The translations under genes and the position numbers were made by a program. Source: Mycolicibacterium fortuitum subsp. fortuitum (lineage in GTDB: Bacteria > Actinomycetota > Actinomycetes > Mycobacteriales > Mycobacteriaceae). Taken from it: a DNA stretch of 64,000 nucleotides. The DNA is taken from assembly GCF_022179545.1 (NCBI RefSeq), contig NZ_AP025518.1:4278001-4342000 (forward strand), written 5' to 3'. Of this stretch, positions 36,416 to 44,647 are shown one piece after another. The notes beneath the pieces were generated by a model. The model searched no databases. It was not told the origin of the DNA and saw nothing but the letters and a program-made list of their open reading frames with translations. Positions within the stretch are counted from its first letter, which is position 1, and the number at the start of each line of letters is the position of its first letter.

Positions 36416-36567
36416 GCCGCAACCCCTGACCCGGAAATTGCCAACCGGCCGGTTGGGCACCCATGTTCCAGCGAATAGGTTTGGGGCGCAGGGTTTTTCA
36501 TCGGAACACCCAGGCGTGGACCGTCCGGCCCGATAGCGGTCGGCAAAAGCTCGGTGCGCTCGGACAT
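36412..36567 (-). CDS. Possible 51-aa leader ORF upstream of the mce operon
   Basis: ATG 36567 is preceded by AGGAGG with 8-nt spacing, one of the better ribosome sites here. The peptide starts SERTELLPTAIGPDGPRLG, lacks a signal or membrane helix, and contains one Cys near its end. Third-position G+C is about 65%, lower than neighbouring genes. A 16-bp palindrome (CCAACCGGCCGGTTGG, 36441-36456) lies inside it. Its stop overlaps the next small ORF by 4 bp. Confidence 0.4.
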   Translation of the reverse strand: MSERTELLPTAIGPDGPRLGVPMKNPAPQTYSLEHGCPTGRLAISGSGVAA

Positions 36568-36602
36568 TTGACGCACCTCCTGCCTTCTGCCGATCGTGTC
36601 GA

Positions 36603-36625
36603 CTCCACCGGACCTACCGGTGGAG
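36603..36625. promoter_or_regulatory. Hairpin in the mce 5' leader
   Basis: Perfect 9-bp stem: 36603-36611 pairs with 36617-36625 around a 5-nt loop. It is placed between the predicted promoter and the ribosome site of the 51-aa leader ORF on the minus strand; could be an attenuator or mRNA-stability element. Confidence 0.4.
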
Positions 36626-36701
36626 CCGGACAGATCCGTCCCCACGGCCGCCCCCCGAGTGCCTGATGCTATCGGAACGGCGATCTGTCGCGAGGGCAAA
36701 T

Positions 36702-36730
36702 AACGTAGAACTTGCTCCGGTAGTTGACAA
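36702..36730 (-). promoter_or_regulatory. Predicted sigma-A-type promoter for the mce operon
   Basis: On the minus strand: -35 TTGTCA (36725-36730), 17-bp spacer, -10 TACGTT (36702-36707). This would start transcription near 36694, giving ~125 nt of leader before the 51-aa ORF. Based on consensus only. Confidence 0.45.
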
Positions 36731-36849
36731 TTGGTGTGCGCCCGGACGATCGGCTGCACTGTACAGCCGTCCGTGTCGTCGCGGGCGGCATCCACAGTCC
36801 CCGCCGGACGGGTTGTGATGGTCGTGGTGATGGGCATCGGGGCGGCGGC

Positions 36850-38061
36850 CTACGTAACAGCGCCGACGGTCTTGAGTTCGATGATCCGATCCCAGTCCAG
36901 ACCCAGTTCGCCCAGGATGTCATCGGTCTGTTCGGCGAAACCGGGGGCCGGTCCGGTGCTCGGCGCCGTGACGTCGAATTGCACCGGGTTGGCCACCAAC
37001 TCAAGCTCGCCTGCCTGCACCAGGTACTCGTTGGCCCGGATCTGGGAATCCTGTGCCGCCTGCAGGGTGTCCTGCACCGGCGCCCACGGCCCGGCCAGTG
37101 TGGCGAATCGCTCGCTCCACTCGGGCAAAGTGCGTTTCTTCATCGCCCCGGTGAGGATCTCGACCGCGTCAGGTGTGTTCTCCGCGAACGATTCCGCAGT
37201 GGCGAATCTCGGATCGTCGATGTACTGCTCGAGATCCATGTGCCGGCACACATCAGCCCAGAACTTGGTCGGCTGCATCATCACGAAGGAGATGTAACGA
37301 TCATCGGCCGTGCCGTAGAGGCCCACGAGCGGGTTGATCGGCGAGCCGTGCACCCCGGGCGGTGGCGTCACCATCAGCTGGTTCAGGTGCTGGGTCAGCG
37401 CCACTGTGTGGCCCATCGACCACAGACCGCTGCCGAGCAGCGACACGTCCACAATCGACGGCTCACCGGTGCGCTCGCGCTTGAACAGCGCCGCGGCGAT
37501 GCCGCCGGCGAGGTTCGTGCCCGAGATGGTGTCACCGTAGGCCGGTCCCGGGGGCGCGATCATTCCCTCCATCCCGGCCGGGGTGATCGTGGCGGCCGTG
37601 CCGGCCCGGCACCAGAACGCGGTCATGTCGTAGCCACCCTTGACCGACTCCTCGCCGCGGGGACCGAGAGCACTGCCGCGGGCGTAGATGATCTTCGGGT
37701 TCACCGCGCGGATGTCGTCGACATCGATACCGAACTTCCCGCGGTGCCCGGGCAGGAAGCTGGTGAGGAACACGTCGGCCCTCTTCGCCAGTTCCAGCAG
37801 GATCTCACGCCCTTCCGGCACCGACATGTCGAGTCCGATGCTGCGTTTGCCGCGGTTGGCATGCTCGATATTCGGATTGGGATCGCCTTCGACGCGCAAG
37901 GGCCCGGTCTGCCGCAGGCCACGCTGCGGGTCACCGGTGACGGCGTGCTCGACCTTGATGACGTCGGCACCCCACTCCCCCAGCACGGCCCCGGCCGAGG
38001 GGACGAATCCGTACATCGCCACTTCGAGAACGCGCACGCCTGCCAATGGACCGCCGGTCAC
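36850..38061 (-). CDS. Family III CoA-transferase (CaiB/BaiF)
   Basis: 403 aa. Starts PLAGVRVLEVAMYGFVPSAGAVLGEWGADVIKVE, the CaiB/Frc N-terminal signature; the GYDMTAF segment near residue 145 carries the Asp that forms the acyl-enzyme intermediate in this family. Transfers CoA between acids, an alternative to ATP-dependent activation. The start overlaps the aldehyde dehydrogenase stop by 4 bp, so ALDH then CoA-transferase are co-translated: aldehyde to acid to CoA thioester. Confidence 0.9.
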   Translation of the reverse strand: MTGGPLAGVRVLEVAMYGFVPSAGAVLGEWGADVIKVEHAVTGDPQRGLRQTGPLRVEGDPNPNIEHANRGKRSIGLDMSVPEGREILLELAKRADVFLTSFLPGHRGKFGIDVDDIRAVNPKIIYARGSALGPRGEESVKGGYDMTAFWCRAGTAATITPAGMEGMIAPPGPAYGDTISGTNLAGGIAAALFKRERTGEPSIVDVSLLGSGLWSMGHTVALTQHLNQLMVTPPPGVHGSPINPLVGLYGTADDRYISFVMMQPTKFWADVCRHMDLEQYIDDPRFATAESFAENTPDAVEILTGAMKKRTLPEWSERFATLAGPWAPVQDTLQAAQDSQIRANEYLVQAGELELVANPVQFDVTAPSTGPAPGFAEQTDDILGELGLDWDRIIELKTVGAVT

Positions 38062-39536
38062 GAGACGACCCGCGCAAACGTCTTGGCCTCCATGAACTCT
38101 TCGAGTCCCGCGGTGCCCATCTCCCGGCCGATACCCGACTGCTTGTACCCGCCGAACGGACTGTCCGGACTGAAGTAGTTGCCGCCGTTGATCGAGAACG
38201 TTCCGGTGCGGATGCGGCGGGCCACGGCCAGCGCACGGTCCTCGCTGCCGAACACCGCGCCGGAGAGCCCGTAGATCGAGTTGTTGGCGATCCGCACGGC
38301 ATCGTCGTCGTCCTCGTAGGAGATCACGGCCAGCACAGGGCCGAAGACCTCCTCCTGAGCGATCTCGCTGTCGGGATCGACATCGGCCAGCAGTGTCGGC
38401 GTATAGAAGTAGCCCGGGTCGACCTTCTCACCGCCGGTAACCAGGGTGGCCCCGGCCTCCACGGCGCGCTTGACCATGCCGTCGACCTTGTCGCGCTGCT
38501 TCTCACTGATCAGCGGTCCCATGTAGGTCTTGGGATCTGTCGGATCGCCAAACCGCACGTGACTGAAGTTCGTCTTGATCAACTCGACGATCTCGTCCTT
38601 GTGCTTGGCCGGCACCAGCAGCCGCGAGGTCAGCGCGCAGCCCTGACCGGCGTGGGTGACCATGCTGAAGGCCGAGAACACTGCCGCGGTATTGAAGTCG
38701 GCGTCGTCGAGCACGATCGCTGCGGACTTGCCGCCGAGTTCCAGGAACACCTTCTTCAAGGTCTCACTGGCGGCGGCCATGATGCGCCGGCCAGTGGGGG
38801 TCGAGCCGGTGAAGGTGACCATGTCGACGTCCGGGCTCGTGGTGAGCACCGCGCCCACCTCGGGATCGGCGCCCGACAGGACGTTGACGACACCTGCGGG
38901 GATATCGGTGTGGTTGGCGATCAGCTCACCGAGCGCGAGCGTGATCAACGGAGTGTCCGGAGCGGACTTGAGCACGACCGTGCAACCTGCAGCCAGCGCA
39001 GGTGCGAGCTTGGCCAGGGCCAGCTGATTGGGATAGTTGTAGGCGATGATCGCGGCCACCACTCCGGCCGCTTCCTTCTCCACCCACCTGTGGTGCTGCA
39101 TGCCGCGGCTCTCGATGTTCCCGAGATCTTCGGTCAGCGGGTAGGTCTTCAGCAGGTCCGCGTAGTACCGAACGATGTCGATCGGACCGTCCAGCTGCGC
39201 GCCGGCGCACAGGGCCGCGGTGGCCCCCACCTCGGTGGTGGTCAGTGCGGCCAGTTCGTCGCGATGCTCGAGCAGAGCCCGGTGTAGCTGCTCCAGGCAA
39301 TGGACCCGCAGTTCTGTATTGGTGGACCAGTCGGTGTTGTCGAACGCGTGCCGAGCCGCGGCCACGGCAGTCTGGGCGTCGGCGACGGTGGCGTCCGGCG
39401 CGTAGCCGAACACCTCACCGGTAGCTGGATTGACGGAAGGAAACGTCCGCGGCGTCTCGCGCAGCTCTCCGCCGATCAACAACTTCCGGTCAGCCCGCTG
39501 TTCTTGCGCGATGGTCGGCGCTTCCTGCTGCATCAT
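38058..39536 (-). CDS. Aldehyde dehydrogenase (NAD(P)+-dependent)
   Basis: 492 aa, full ALDH superfamily length. Cofactor motif FTGSTPTGRRI, general base Glu in LELGGKS (residue ~265), nucleophile Cys in HAGQGCALTS (~300), and EEVFGPVL. It oxidises an aldehyde from the SDR/P450 steps to an acid. ATG codons at 39536 and 39533 abut AGGAGG, so the exact start is uncertain by one or a few codons. First gene of a two-gene operon with the CoA-transferase. Confidence 0.92.
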   Translation of the reverse strand: MMQQEAPTIAQEQRADRKLLIGGELRETPRTFPSVNPATGEVFGYAPDATVADAQTAVAAARHAFDNTDWSTNTELRVHCLEQLHRALLEHRDELAALTTTEVGATAALCAGAQLDGPIDIVRYYADLLKTYPLTEDLGNIESRGMQHHRWVEKEAAGVVAAIIAYNYPNQLALAKLAPALAAGCTVVLKSAPDTPLITLALGELIANHTDIPAGVVNVLSGADPEVGAVLTTSPDVDMVTFTGSTPTGRRIMAAASETLKKVFLELGGKSAAIVLDDADFNTAAVFSAFSMVTHAGQGCALTSRLLVPAKHKDEIVELIKTNFSHVRFGDPTDPKTYMGPLISEKQRDKVDGMVKRAVEAGATLVTGGEKVDPGYFYTPTLLADVDPDSEIAQEEVFGPVLAVISYEDDDDAVRIANNSIYGLSGAVFGSEDRALAVARRIRTGTFSINGGNYFSPDSPFGGYKQSGIGREMGTAGLEEFMEAKTFARVVS

Positions 39537-39572
39537 CCTCCTCAGGCGATTCCCTACTGTGATGGAAACTGC

Positions 39573-39613
39573 ATTCTCATCACCGGCGAATCATACATTC
39601 GCTCGATGAGAAC
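39573..39613. promoter_or_regulatory. GAGAAT-type operator, site 9 (two imperfect pairs)
   Basis: ATTCTC (39573-39578), 7-bp spacer, GCGAAT (39586-39591), followed by ATTCGC (39597-39602), 5-bp spacer, GAGAAC (39608-39613). It lies between the divergent ALDH (39536) and SDR (39800) genes. Confidence 0.45.
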
Positions 39614-39799
39614 TCAAGTGAAAGCTAGATCAGCTAGTCATGCCCTATTCGCTGCGAATCCACCATCGACCCAGGCGGCATGCTGGTTGACCTCAGATCT
39701 TGCGGCGCGGGCCGCTCCGAGAGTACGGTTCTCATAATCGGAAGGATGATTCTTGAGCCCTGAGAAAGTCCGGCTGCGCCCGGCGACCGGAGAACAGTC

Positions 39800-40501
39800 A
39801 TGAAGAATGCCGTCGTCACCGGAGGAGGTTCGGGTATCGGAGCGGCCATCGCCGCCCGGCTGCGCGCCGACGGCCTCAACGTCGCGGTGCTCGACCTGCA
39901 GCCGTCCGATGACGAATTCGCCCACGTCGCCGACGTGACGGACCGGGCCGCCGTCGACACTGCGCTGAACGCGGTCCGCGCCCAACTCGGACCGATCTCA
40001 GTACTGGTGAACGCCGCCGGCCTGGACTGCTTCAAGCGCTTCACCGACGTCTCGTTCGACAAGTGGCAGCAGATCATCGACGTCAACCTCAACGGCGTAT
40101 TCCACTGCGTGCAGGCGGTGCTGCCCGACATGCTCGAGGCGGGCTGGGGCCGGATCGTCAACATCTCGTCATCTAGCACCCATTCGGGCCAGCCGTTCAT
40201 GTCGCCCTACGTCGCAGCGAAGTCCGCGGTGAACGGCTTGACGAAGAGCCTGGCGCTGGAGCTTGGTCCGAGCGGCATCACGGTAAACGCCGTACCGCCA
40301 GGTTTCATCGACACTCCCATGCTCCGCAAGGCCGAAGGCAAGGGCTTCCTCGGCGACACCGAAAAGCAGATCGAGCAGACCCCGGTGCGGCGAATGGGCA
40401 AGCCGGAAGACATCGCCGCCGCCTGCGCATTCTTCGTCTCCGACGAGGCGAGCTACATCACCGGCCAGATTCTTGGCGTCAACGGCGGCCGGAACACCTG
40501 A
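39800..40501 (+). CDS. Short-chain dehydrogenase/reductase
   Basis: 233-aa classical SDR. Rossmann motif TGGGSGIG (residues ~7-14), NNAG-equivalent NAAGLD, catalytic Ser in NISSSS, and Y-VAA-K. C-terminal DEASYITGQILGVNGG is typical of FabG-like members. First gene of a plus-strand operon SDR-SDR-ferredoxin-P450. Confidence 0.9.
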   Translation: MKNAVVTGGGSGIGAAIAARLRADGLNVAVLDLQPSDDEFAHVADVTDRAAVDTALNAVRAQLGPISVLVNAAGLDCFKRFTDVSFDKWQQIIDVNLNGVFHCVQAVLPDMLEAGWGRIVNISSSSTHSGQPFMSPYVAAKSAVNGLTKSLALELGPSGITVNAVPPGFIDTPMLRKAEGKGFLGDTEKQIEQTPVRRMGKPEDIAAACAFFVSDEASYITGQILGVNGGRNT

Positions 40502-40544
40502 CCCGCAGGCGCACCCGAACATCATCAGCGAAAGGACATACGCA

Positions 40545-41405
40545 GTGGGACGTGTAGAGGGCAAGGTCGCATTCATCACCGGCGCAGCACGCGGCCAGGG
40601 CCGCAGCCACGCGATCCGGTTGGCCGAAGAAGGCGCCGACATCATCGCGGTCGACATCTGTAAGAACTACGACACCGTCGGCTATGCGATGGCGACGGCA
40701 GAAGACCTCGAAGAGACCAAGAACTACGTCGAGAAGACCGGCCGGCGCATCGTCACCGCCCAGGCCGACGTCCGCAACGAGGCCGAGTTGCGGGCCGCGC
40801 TGGACGCAGGACTCGCGGAGTTCGGCAAGCTCGACATCGTCGTGGCCCAGGCCGGCATCGCCGCCATGAAGGGCCAGCCCGCGATGCAAGCCTGGACCGA
40901 CGGCATCAACACCAACTTCGTCGGCACCATCAACGCCATCCAGGTCGCGCTGCCGCACCTCAAGGAAGGCGCTTCGATCATCGCCACGGCATCGGCCGCA
41001 GCTCTCATGGACGCCCACAGCAAGCCCAATCCCGGTGCCGATCCGGGCGGCATGGGCTACATGGTGTCCAAGCGGCTGATCTCCGAATACGTCCATGCGC
41101 TGGCCACCGAGTTGGCCGTGCGCGGCATCCGGGCCAACGTCATCCACCCGACCAACTGCAACACCAACATGCTGCAGAGCGAGCCGATGTACCGCTCTTT
41201 CCGGCCCGACCTGGAGAACCCCACCCGCGCCGACGCCGAGCCGGTCTTCGGCGTGCAACAAGCCATGAAGGTCAACTTCATCGAGCCCGAAGACATCAGC
41301 AACGCGGTGCTCTGGCTGGCCTCCGAAGAGTCCCGGTACGTCACCGGCATGCAACTGCGCGTCGATGCCGGCGGCTACCTCAAGTGGTACGACTACCACG
41401 TGTGA
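40545..41405 (+). CDS. Mycofactocin-coupled SDR family oxidoreductase
   Basis: 286 aa. TGAARGQGRSHA is the mycofactocin-SDR version of the glycine motif; the loop after VDIC (KNYDTVGYAMATAEDLEETKNYVEKTGRRI) is the insertion characteristic of this subfamily, whose NAD stays tightly bound and is re-oxidised by mycofactocin. YMVSK is the catalytic pair. The start is GTG 40545 with AAAGGA eight bases upstream. Likely oxidises a secondary or primary alcohol made by a P450. Confidence 0.9.
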   Translation: MGRVEGKVAFITGAARGQGRSHAIRLAEEGADIIAVDICKNYDTVGYAMATAEDLEETKNYVEKTGRRIVTAQADVRNEAELRAALDAGLAEFGKLDIVVAQAGIAAMKGQPAMQAWTDGINTNFVGTINAIQVALPHLKEGASIIATASAAALMDAHSKPNPGADPGGMGYMVSKRLISEYVHALATELAVRGIRANVIHPTNCNTNMLQSEPMYRSFRPDLENPTRADAEPVFGVQQAMKVNFIEPEDISNAVLWLASEESRYVTGMQLRVDAGGYLKWYDYHV

Positions 41406-41439
41406 TGCGGTACCCAACGATTCGAAAGGAGTTGTCGTA

Positions 41440-41634
41440 GTGAAGGTTTCGGTCGATGCCAGTCGCTGCCAGGGCCACACCCTGTGCTCGATGATCGCGC
41501 CCGACTCGTTCGTCCTCGACGACGTCGACGGTCACGCGTCACCGGTTTCCGACGTGGTACCCGCGGATCAGGAGGACGCGGTCCGCGAGGCCGCGCATTC
41601 CTGCCCTGAGCAAGCCATCGTCATCGAAGATTGA
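41440..41634 (+). CDS. Small 3Fe-4S-type ferredoxin with His in the cluster motif
   Basis: 64 aa. Cluster motif C10-x2-H13-x2-C16 and C55-P. His13 replaces the usual middle residue, a variant known in mycobacterial P450-linked ferredoxins. Start GTG 41440-41442 with GAAAGGAG eight bases before. It is 31 bp upstream of a P450, and so the probable electron donor to it. Confidence 0.88.
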   Translation: MKVSVDASRCQGHTLCSMIAPDSFVLDDVDGHASPVSDVVPADQEDAVREAAHSCPEQAIVIED

Positions 41635-41665
41635 CGCAGACCGAATACCAAAGGGAGACAACGCC

Positions 41666-43027
41666 GTGAGTATCGACGATGTCACGACCGACGACGACCG
41701 CAAGAAGAACAACTATCACTTCGACCGGCACACGCCGGAATACCGGTTGCAGTTCGAAAAGATCACCGAAGAGATGCAGTCCCGCTGCCCCATTGCATGG
41801 ACCGACGTCTACAACGGGCACTGGGTGGCGGCCGACAGCAAGCATGTCTTCGAACTGGCCCGCTGCCCGGTCGTCTCGAACCATCACGACATCAGCGGCG
41901 AGACCCCCTTCCAGGGCATCACGATTCCGAAGGCCAGCCGTGCGACCGTCGTCCGCGGCGGCATCCTGGAGATGGACGAGCCGGAGCACAGCGCCTACCG
42001 CGGTGCGCTGAATCCGTACCTGTCCCCTGCCGCGATCAAGCGGTGGGTGCCGTTCGTCGACGAGATCACCCGCGCCGCACTCGACGAGCACATCGAGTCC
42101 GGCGAGATCGATTTCGTCGAACATCTGGCCAACGTGGTGCCGGCGGTGTTCACCCTCGCCATGATGGGAATCGAGCTCAAGAAGTGGAACGTCTACAGCG
42201 AGCCCACCCATGCTTCGGTGTACACCCCCGAACACTCCCCCGATCGCGAGAAGATCAATGAGCAGCATCGCGAGATGGGCATCGACATCATCAACAACAT
42301 GATGGAGATCCGGGAGAACCCGCGGCCCGGTCTGGTCAATGCGATGCTGCAGCTCCGTATCGATGGTGAGCCGGCCCCGGATATGGAGATCCTCGGCAAC
42401 CTCGGCCTGGTGATCGGCGGCGGCTTCGACACCACCACCGCACTGACCGCGCATGCCCTGGAATGGCTGGGCCAGCACCCGGATGAGCGGACCCGGCTGA
42501 GCGAGGAGCGCGCCACACTGCTCGACCCGGCCACCGAGGAGTTCCTGCGTTTCTTCACGCCCGCGCCCGGTGACGGCCGGACATTCTCCGAAGACGTCGA
42601 GGTCGAAGGGCAGCAGTTCAAGCAGTACGAGCGGCTCTGGCTGTCCTGGGCCATGGCCAACCGTGACCCGGCCGTGTTCGAGAAGCCCAACGAGATCATC
42701 CTGGACCGAAAAGGCAACCGGCACTTCAGCTTCGGCATCGGAGTGCACCGCTGCGTGGGTTCCAACGTGGCCCGCACCGTGTTCAAGTCGATGCTCACCG
42801 CAGTGCTGGACCGGATGCCCGATTACGAGTGCGATCCCGAGGGCACCGTGCACTACGACACCATCGGGGTCATCCAGGGCATGCGGAATCTTCCGGCACG
42901 GTTCACTCCGGGTAAGAAACTGGGGCCAGGCTTGGACGAAACCCTGGAAAAGCTGCAGCGCATCTGCAATGAGCAGGAGTTGGCCCGACCGATCACCGAA
43001 CGCAAGGAAGCCGCCGTCATCGACTGA
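41666..43027 (+). CDS. Cytochrome P450
   Basis: 453 aa. I-helix GGGFDTTTALT, with Asp in place of the common Glu; heme-Cys motif FGIGVHRCVGS (Cys ~363). An unusually long C-terminal tail of ~40 residues (TPGKKLGPGLDETLEKLQ to VID) follows the core fold. Not closely like the other three P450s in the window. Fourth gene of the SDR-SDR-ferredoxin-P450 operon. A substrate cannot be assigned. Confidence 0.9.
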   Translation: MSIDDVTTDDDRKKNNYHFDRHTPEYRLQFEKITEEMQSRCPIAWTDVYNGHWVAADSKHVFELARCPVVSNHHDISGETPFQGITIPKASRATVVRGGILEMDEPEHSAYRGALNPYLSPAAIKRWVPFVDEITRAALDEHIESGEIDFVEHLANVVPAVFTLAMMGIELKKWNVYSEPTHASVYTPEHSPDREKINEQHREMGIDIINNMMEIRENPRPGLVNAMLQLRIDGEPAPDMEILGNLGLVIGGGFDTTTALTAHALEWLGQHPDERTRLSEERATLLDPATEEFLRFFTPAPGDGRTFSEDVEVEGQQFKQYERLWLSWAMANRDPAVFEKPNEIILDRKGNRHFSFGIGVHRCVGSNVARTVFKSMLTAVLDRMPDYECDPEGTVHYDTIGVIQGMRNLPARFTPGKKLGPGLDETLEKLQRICNEQELARPITERKEAAVID

Positions 43028-43145
43028 GGCCCGGTTTCGCGAGGACGCCTTGGACGTCTGCCGCCTGTTAACCTCGAACAAGGTCGGGTCCGGCAAACGT
43101 GCAAGGCGTCGCCTTTCGGGCGCACAAACATGGGGGTTCCAACAG

Positions 43146-43484
43146 GTGATCAAGGTTTCTTTCAAGTACATCGCGGCCGCTGTCGGCGGACTGGCGCTTT
43201 CCGTTCCGCTGGTGACCGGGGTCGCGTCGGCGCAACCCGATTTCAGCGGCGTGGTCAACACGACATGTAGCTACGAGCAGGTGATGGCGGCGCTCAACGC
43301 GCAGCGTCCCGACCTGGCCCAGCAGTTCAACGCTTCCCCTTTCGCCCAGGGAGCGCTGCGCAACTTCCTGGCCTCGGGTCCGGTCGAGCGTCAGCAGACG
43401 GTGGCACAGCTGCAGGCGAGCCCGGCCGCCCAGGAGTACTTCGGGCCGATCAACTCGATCGCGGGTAGCTGCAACAACTACTGA
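43146..43484 (+). CDS. Secreted hemophore-related (heme-binding) protein
   Basis: 112 aa. Signal peptide of ~29 residues (AAAVGGLALSVPLVTGVASAQ), then a short helical domain with CSYEQVMAALNAQRPDLAQQF and a C-terminal Cys (GSCNNY); two Cys probably pair. This is the small hemophore-like family common in mycobacteria (compare Rv0203). GTG 43146 is used. Heme binding is a family property, not tested by sequence. Confidence 0.8.
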   Translation: MIKVSFKYIAAAVGGLALSVPLVTGVASAQPDFSGVVNTTCSYEQVMAALNAQRPDLAQQFNASPFAQGALRNFLASGPVERQQTVAQLQASPAAQEYFGPINSIAGSCNNY

Positions 43485-43536
43485 TCTCTTCCGCATTGTC
43501 GCGCTGGGCCGTCGCGTCGCCGTCGTGTTTCCGCCG

Positions 43537-43586
43537 TTGTCACGCTGGAGTGGCGCTCGGCCTCGAGCGCCACTCTGGGCTGACAA
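43537..43586. repeat. Hairpin repeat copy 1
   Basis: Long inverted repeat: 43537-43559 with 43564-43586 around a 4-nt loop. The outer and inner stem pair well but a 4-5 bp segment is mismatched. It begins TTGTCACGCTGGAGTGGCGC, the same 20 bases found in copy 2. May terminate the hemophore gene. Confidence 0.6.
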
Positions 43587-43628
43587 ATTGGCGTGTTGCC
43601 GCGGCGGCCGGCGACCGAATGCCCCCGG

Positions 43629-43682
43629 GTTTGTCACGCTGGAGTGGCGCCCGAAACCCGCAGCCACTCCAGCGTGACAAAC
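43629..43682. repeat. Hairpin repeat copy 2
   Basis: Perfect 20-bp inverted repeat: 43629-43648 with 43663-43682, 14-nt loop. Shares its TTGTCACGCTGGAGTGGCGC arm with copy 1. Located between convergent genes, so it may act as a bidirectional terminator; the duplicated arm suggests a dispersed repeat. Confidence 0.7.
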
Positions 43683-43724
43683 CCCCCCGCGCCGTTGTCG
43701 CTCGAGACACGACGACGGCGCCGG

Positions 43725-44504
43725 CTACTGCGGCTGGTTGGGTACGCCGGGGAACAACTGCTCGGTCGGGCCGACAGTCACCCATCCACCCAACTTGGTG
43801 ACCAGGTGTGGCAAGAACACCGACGCGTAGACCGCGTGGCCGACCACGACGACGGCGATCACCGACAGCACTGCTGACTGCACCCGGGTCTTCGAGATCT
43901 CGTCCGCCCACATCTCGATGACATTGCGGCCCTGGGCATCGGTGCGGCCCAGCAGGTAGGTGAACACCATCATCTGCACGCCCATCGCGATGGCGTCGTA
44001 GATCGGGTACTGGTGTTTGGTCCCCTCCCACAGGCCCAGCCCTTCGATGACGTAGCCGTAATAGAAGAGACCCAACCGCGCACCGATGATCGCGTTGAAG
44101 AACAGGGCCCAGCAGAACCCGACGGCGAAGCCCACCAGCAGCAGTGTCTGCGGACGTCGCCAATTCCACTTCCGGCTCGCCGAGCGCCCCAATGCCGCAC
44201 CGATGATCGCCGGCAGCACGAAGTACCCCATGTAGCCGACCGGTACCGCTGAGGGCAGTCCGCCCCAGGTCATGTTCAGCGGCCACCACGACGGCATCCG
44301 CGGTAGCGCTGGCGGGAACTGGGCATACATCGCCCAGTCGTAGGGCGCCTCGATCCACGAGAACGACAGCGCCGAGATGCACAGCAACAGCAAGGGATGC
44401 AGTCGCCCGCGCCGACAGCTCAGGTATATCCCGATGGCCAGGAATCCCAAACCGCTGAGGTACCCGAAGGCAACTCCGGCCTTGATCAGGAAGTCGATGT
44501 TCAC
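43725..44504 (-). CDS. AveC-like (spirocyclase family) membrane protein, short form
   Basis: 259 aa with about seven membrane helices. Segments WIEAPYDWAMYAQFPP, PLNMTWGG and GLFYYGYVIEGLGLWEGT fit the AveC family, whose founder performs spiroketal formation and dehydration in avermectin synthesis. The mycobacterial homologues have no assigned reaction. Start GTG 44504 (GGAGG seven bases upstream) overlaps the stop of a 38-aa membrane peptide. It is the last gene of a nine-gene operon. Confidence 0.6.
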   Translation of the reverse strand: MNIDFLIKAGVAFGYLSGLGFLAIGIYLSCRRGRLHPLLLLCISALSFSWIEAPYDWAMYAQFPPALPRMPSWWPLNMTWGGLPSAVPVGYMGYFVLPAIIGAALGRSASRKWNWRRPQTLLLVGFAVGFCWALFFNAIIGARLGLFYYGYVIEGLGLWEGTKHQYPIYDAIAMGVQMMVFTYLLGRTDAQGRNVIEMWADEISKTRVQSAVLSVIAVVVVGHAVYASVFLPHLVTKLGGWVTVGPTEQLFPGVPNQPQ

Positions 44505-44617
44505 CGGTCGGCCTCCGTGGTGGAGGTACGGCGCGCCTCGGGATCGAAATAGAGGACGAGGCCGACGATCAGGGCGATCAGAACGAACAGGCTGCCGAGC
44601 ATGATGAGAGCGCCCAC
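44501..44617 (-). CDS. 38-aa single-pass membrane peptide before the AveC-like gene
   Basis: GTG 44617 has AGGAGG a few bases upstream; the stop overlaps the AveC-like start (GTGA). The product is a single helix (ALIMLGSLFVLIALIVGLVLYF) with a charged tail (DPEARRTSTTEADR). It may be a small partner of the AveC-like protein. Confidence 0.6.
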   Translation of the reverse strand: MGALIMLGSLFVLIALIVGLVLYFDPEARRTSTTEADR

Positions 44618-44647
44618 CGGCACCTCCTTTTCTGTGATCTCCGGTGG

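Noticed and set aside
43485..43724. CRISPR-like repeats
   Set aside because: Only two hairpins with one shared arm; no regular spacers and no cas genes.
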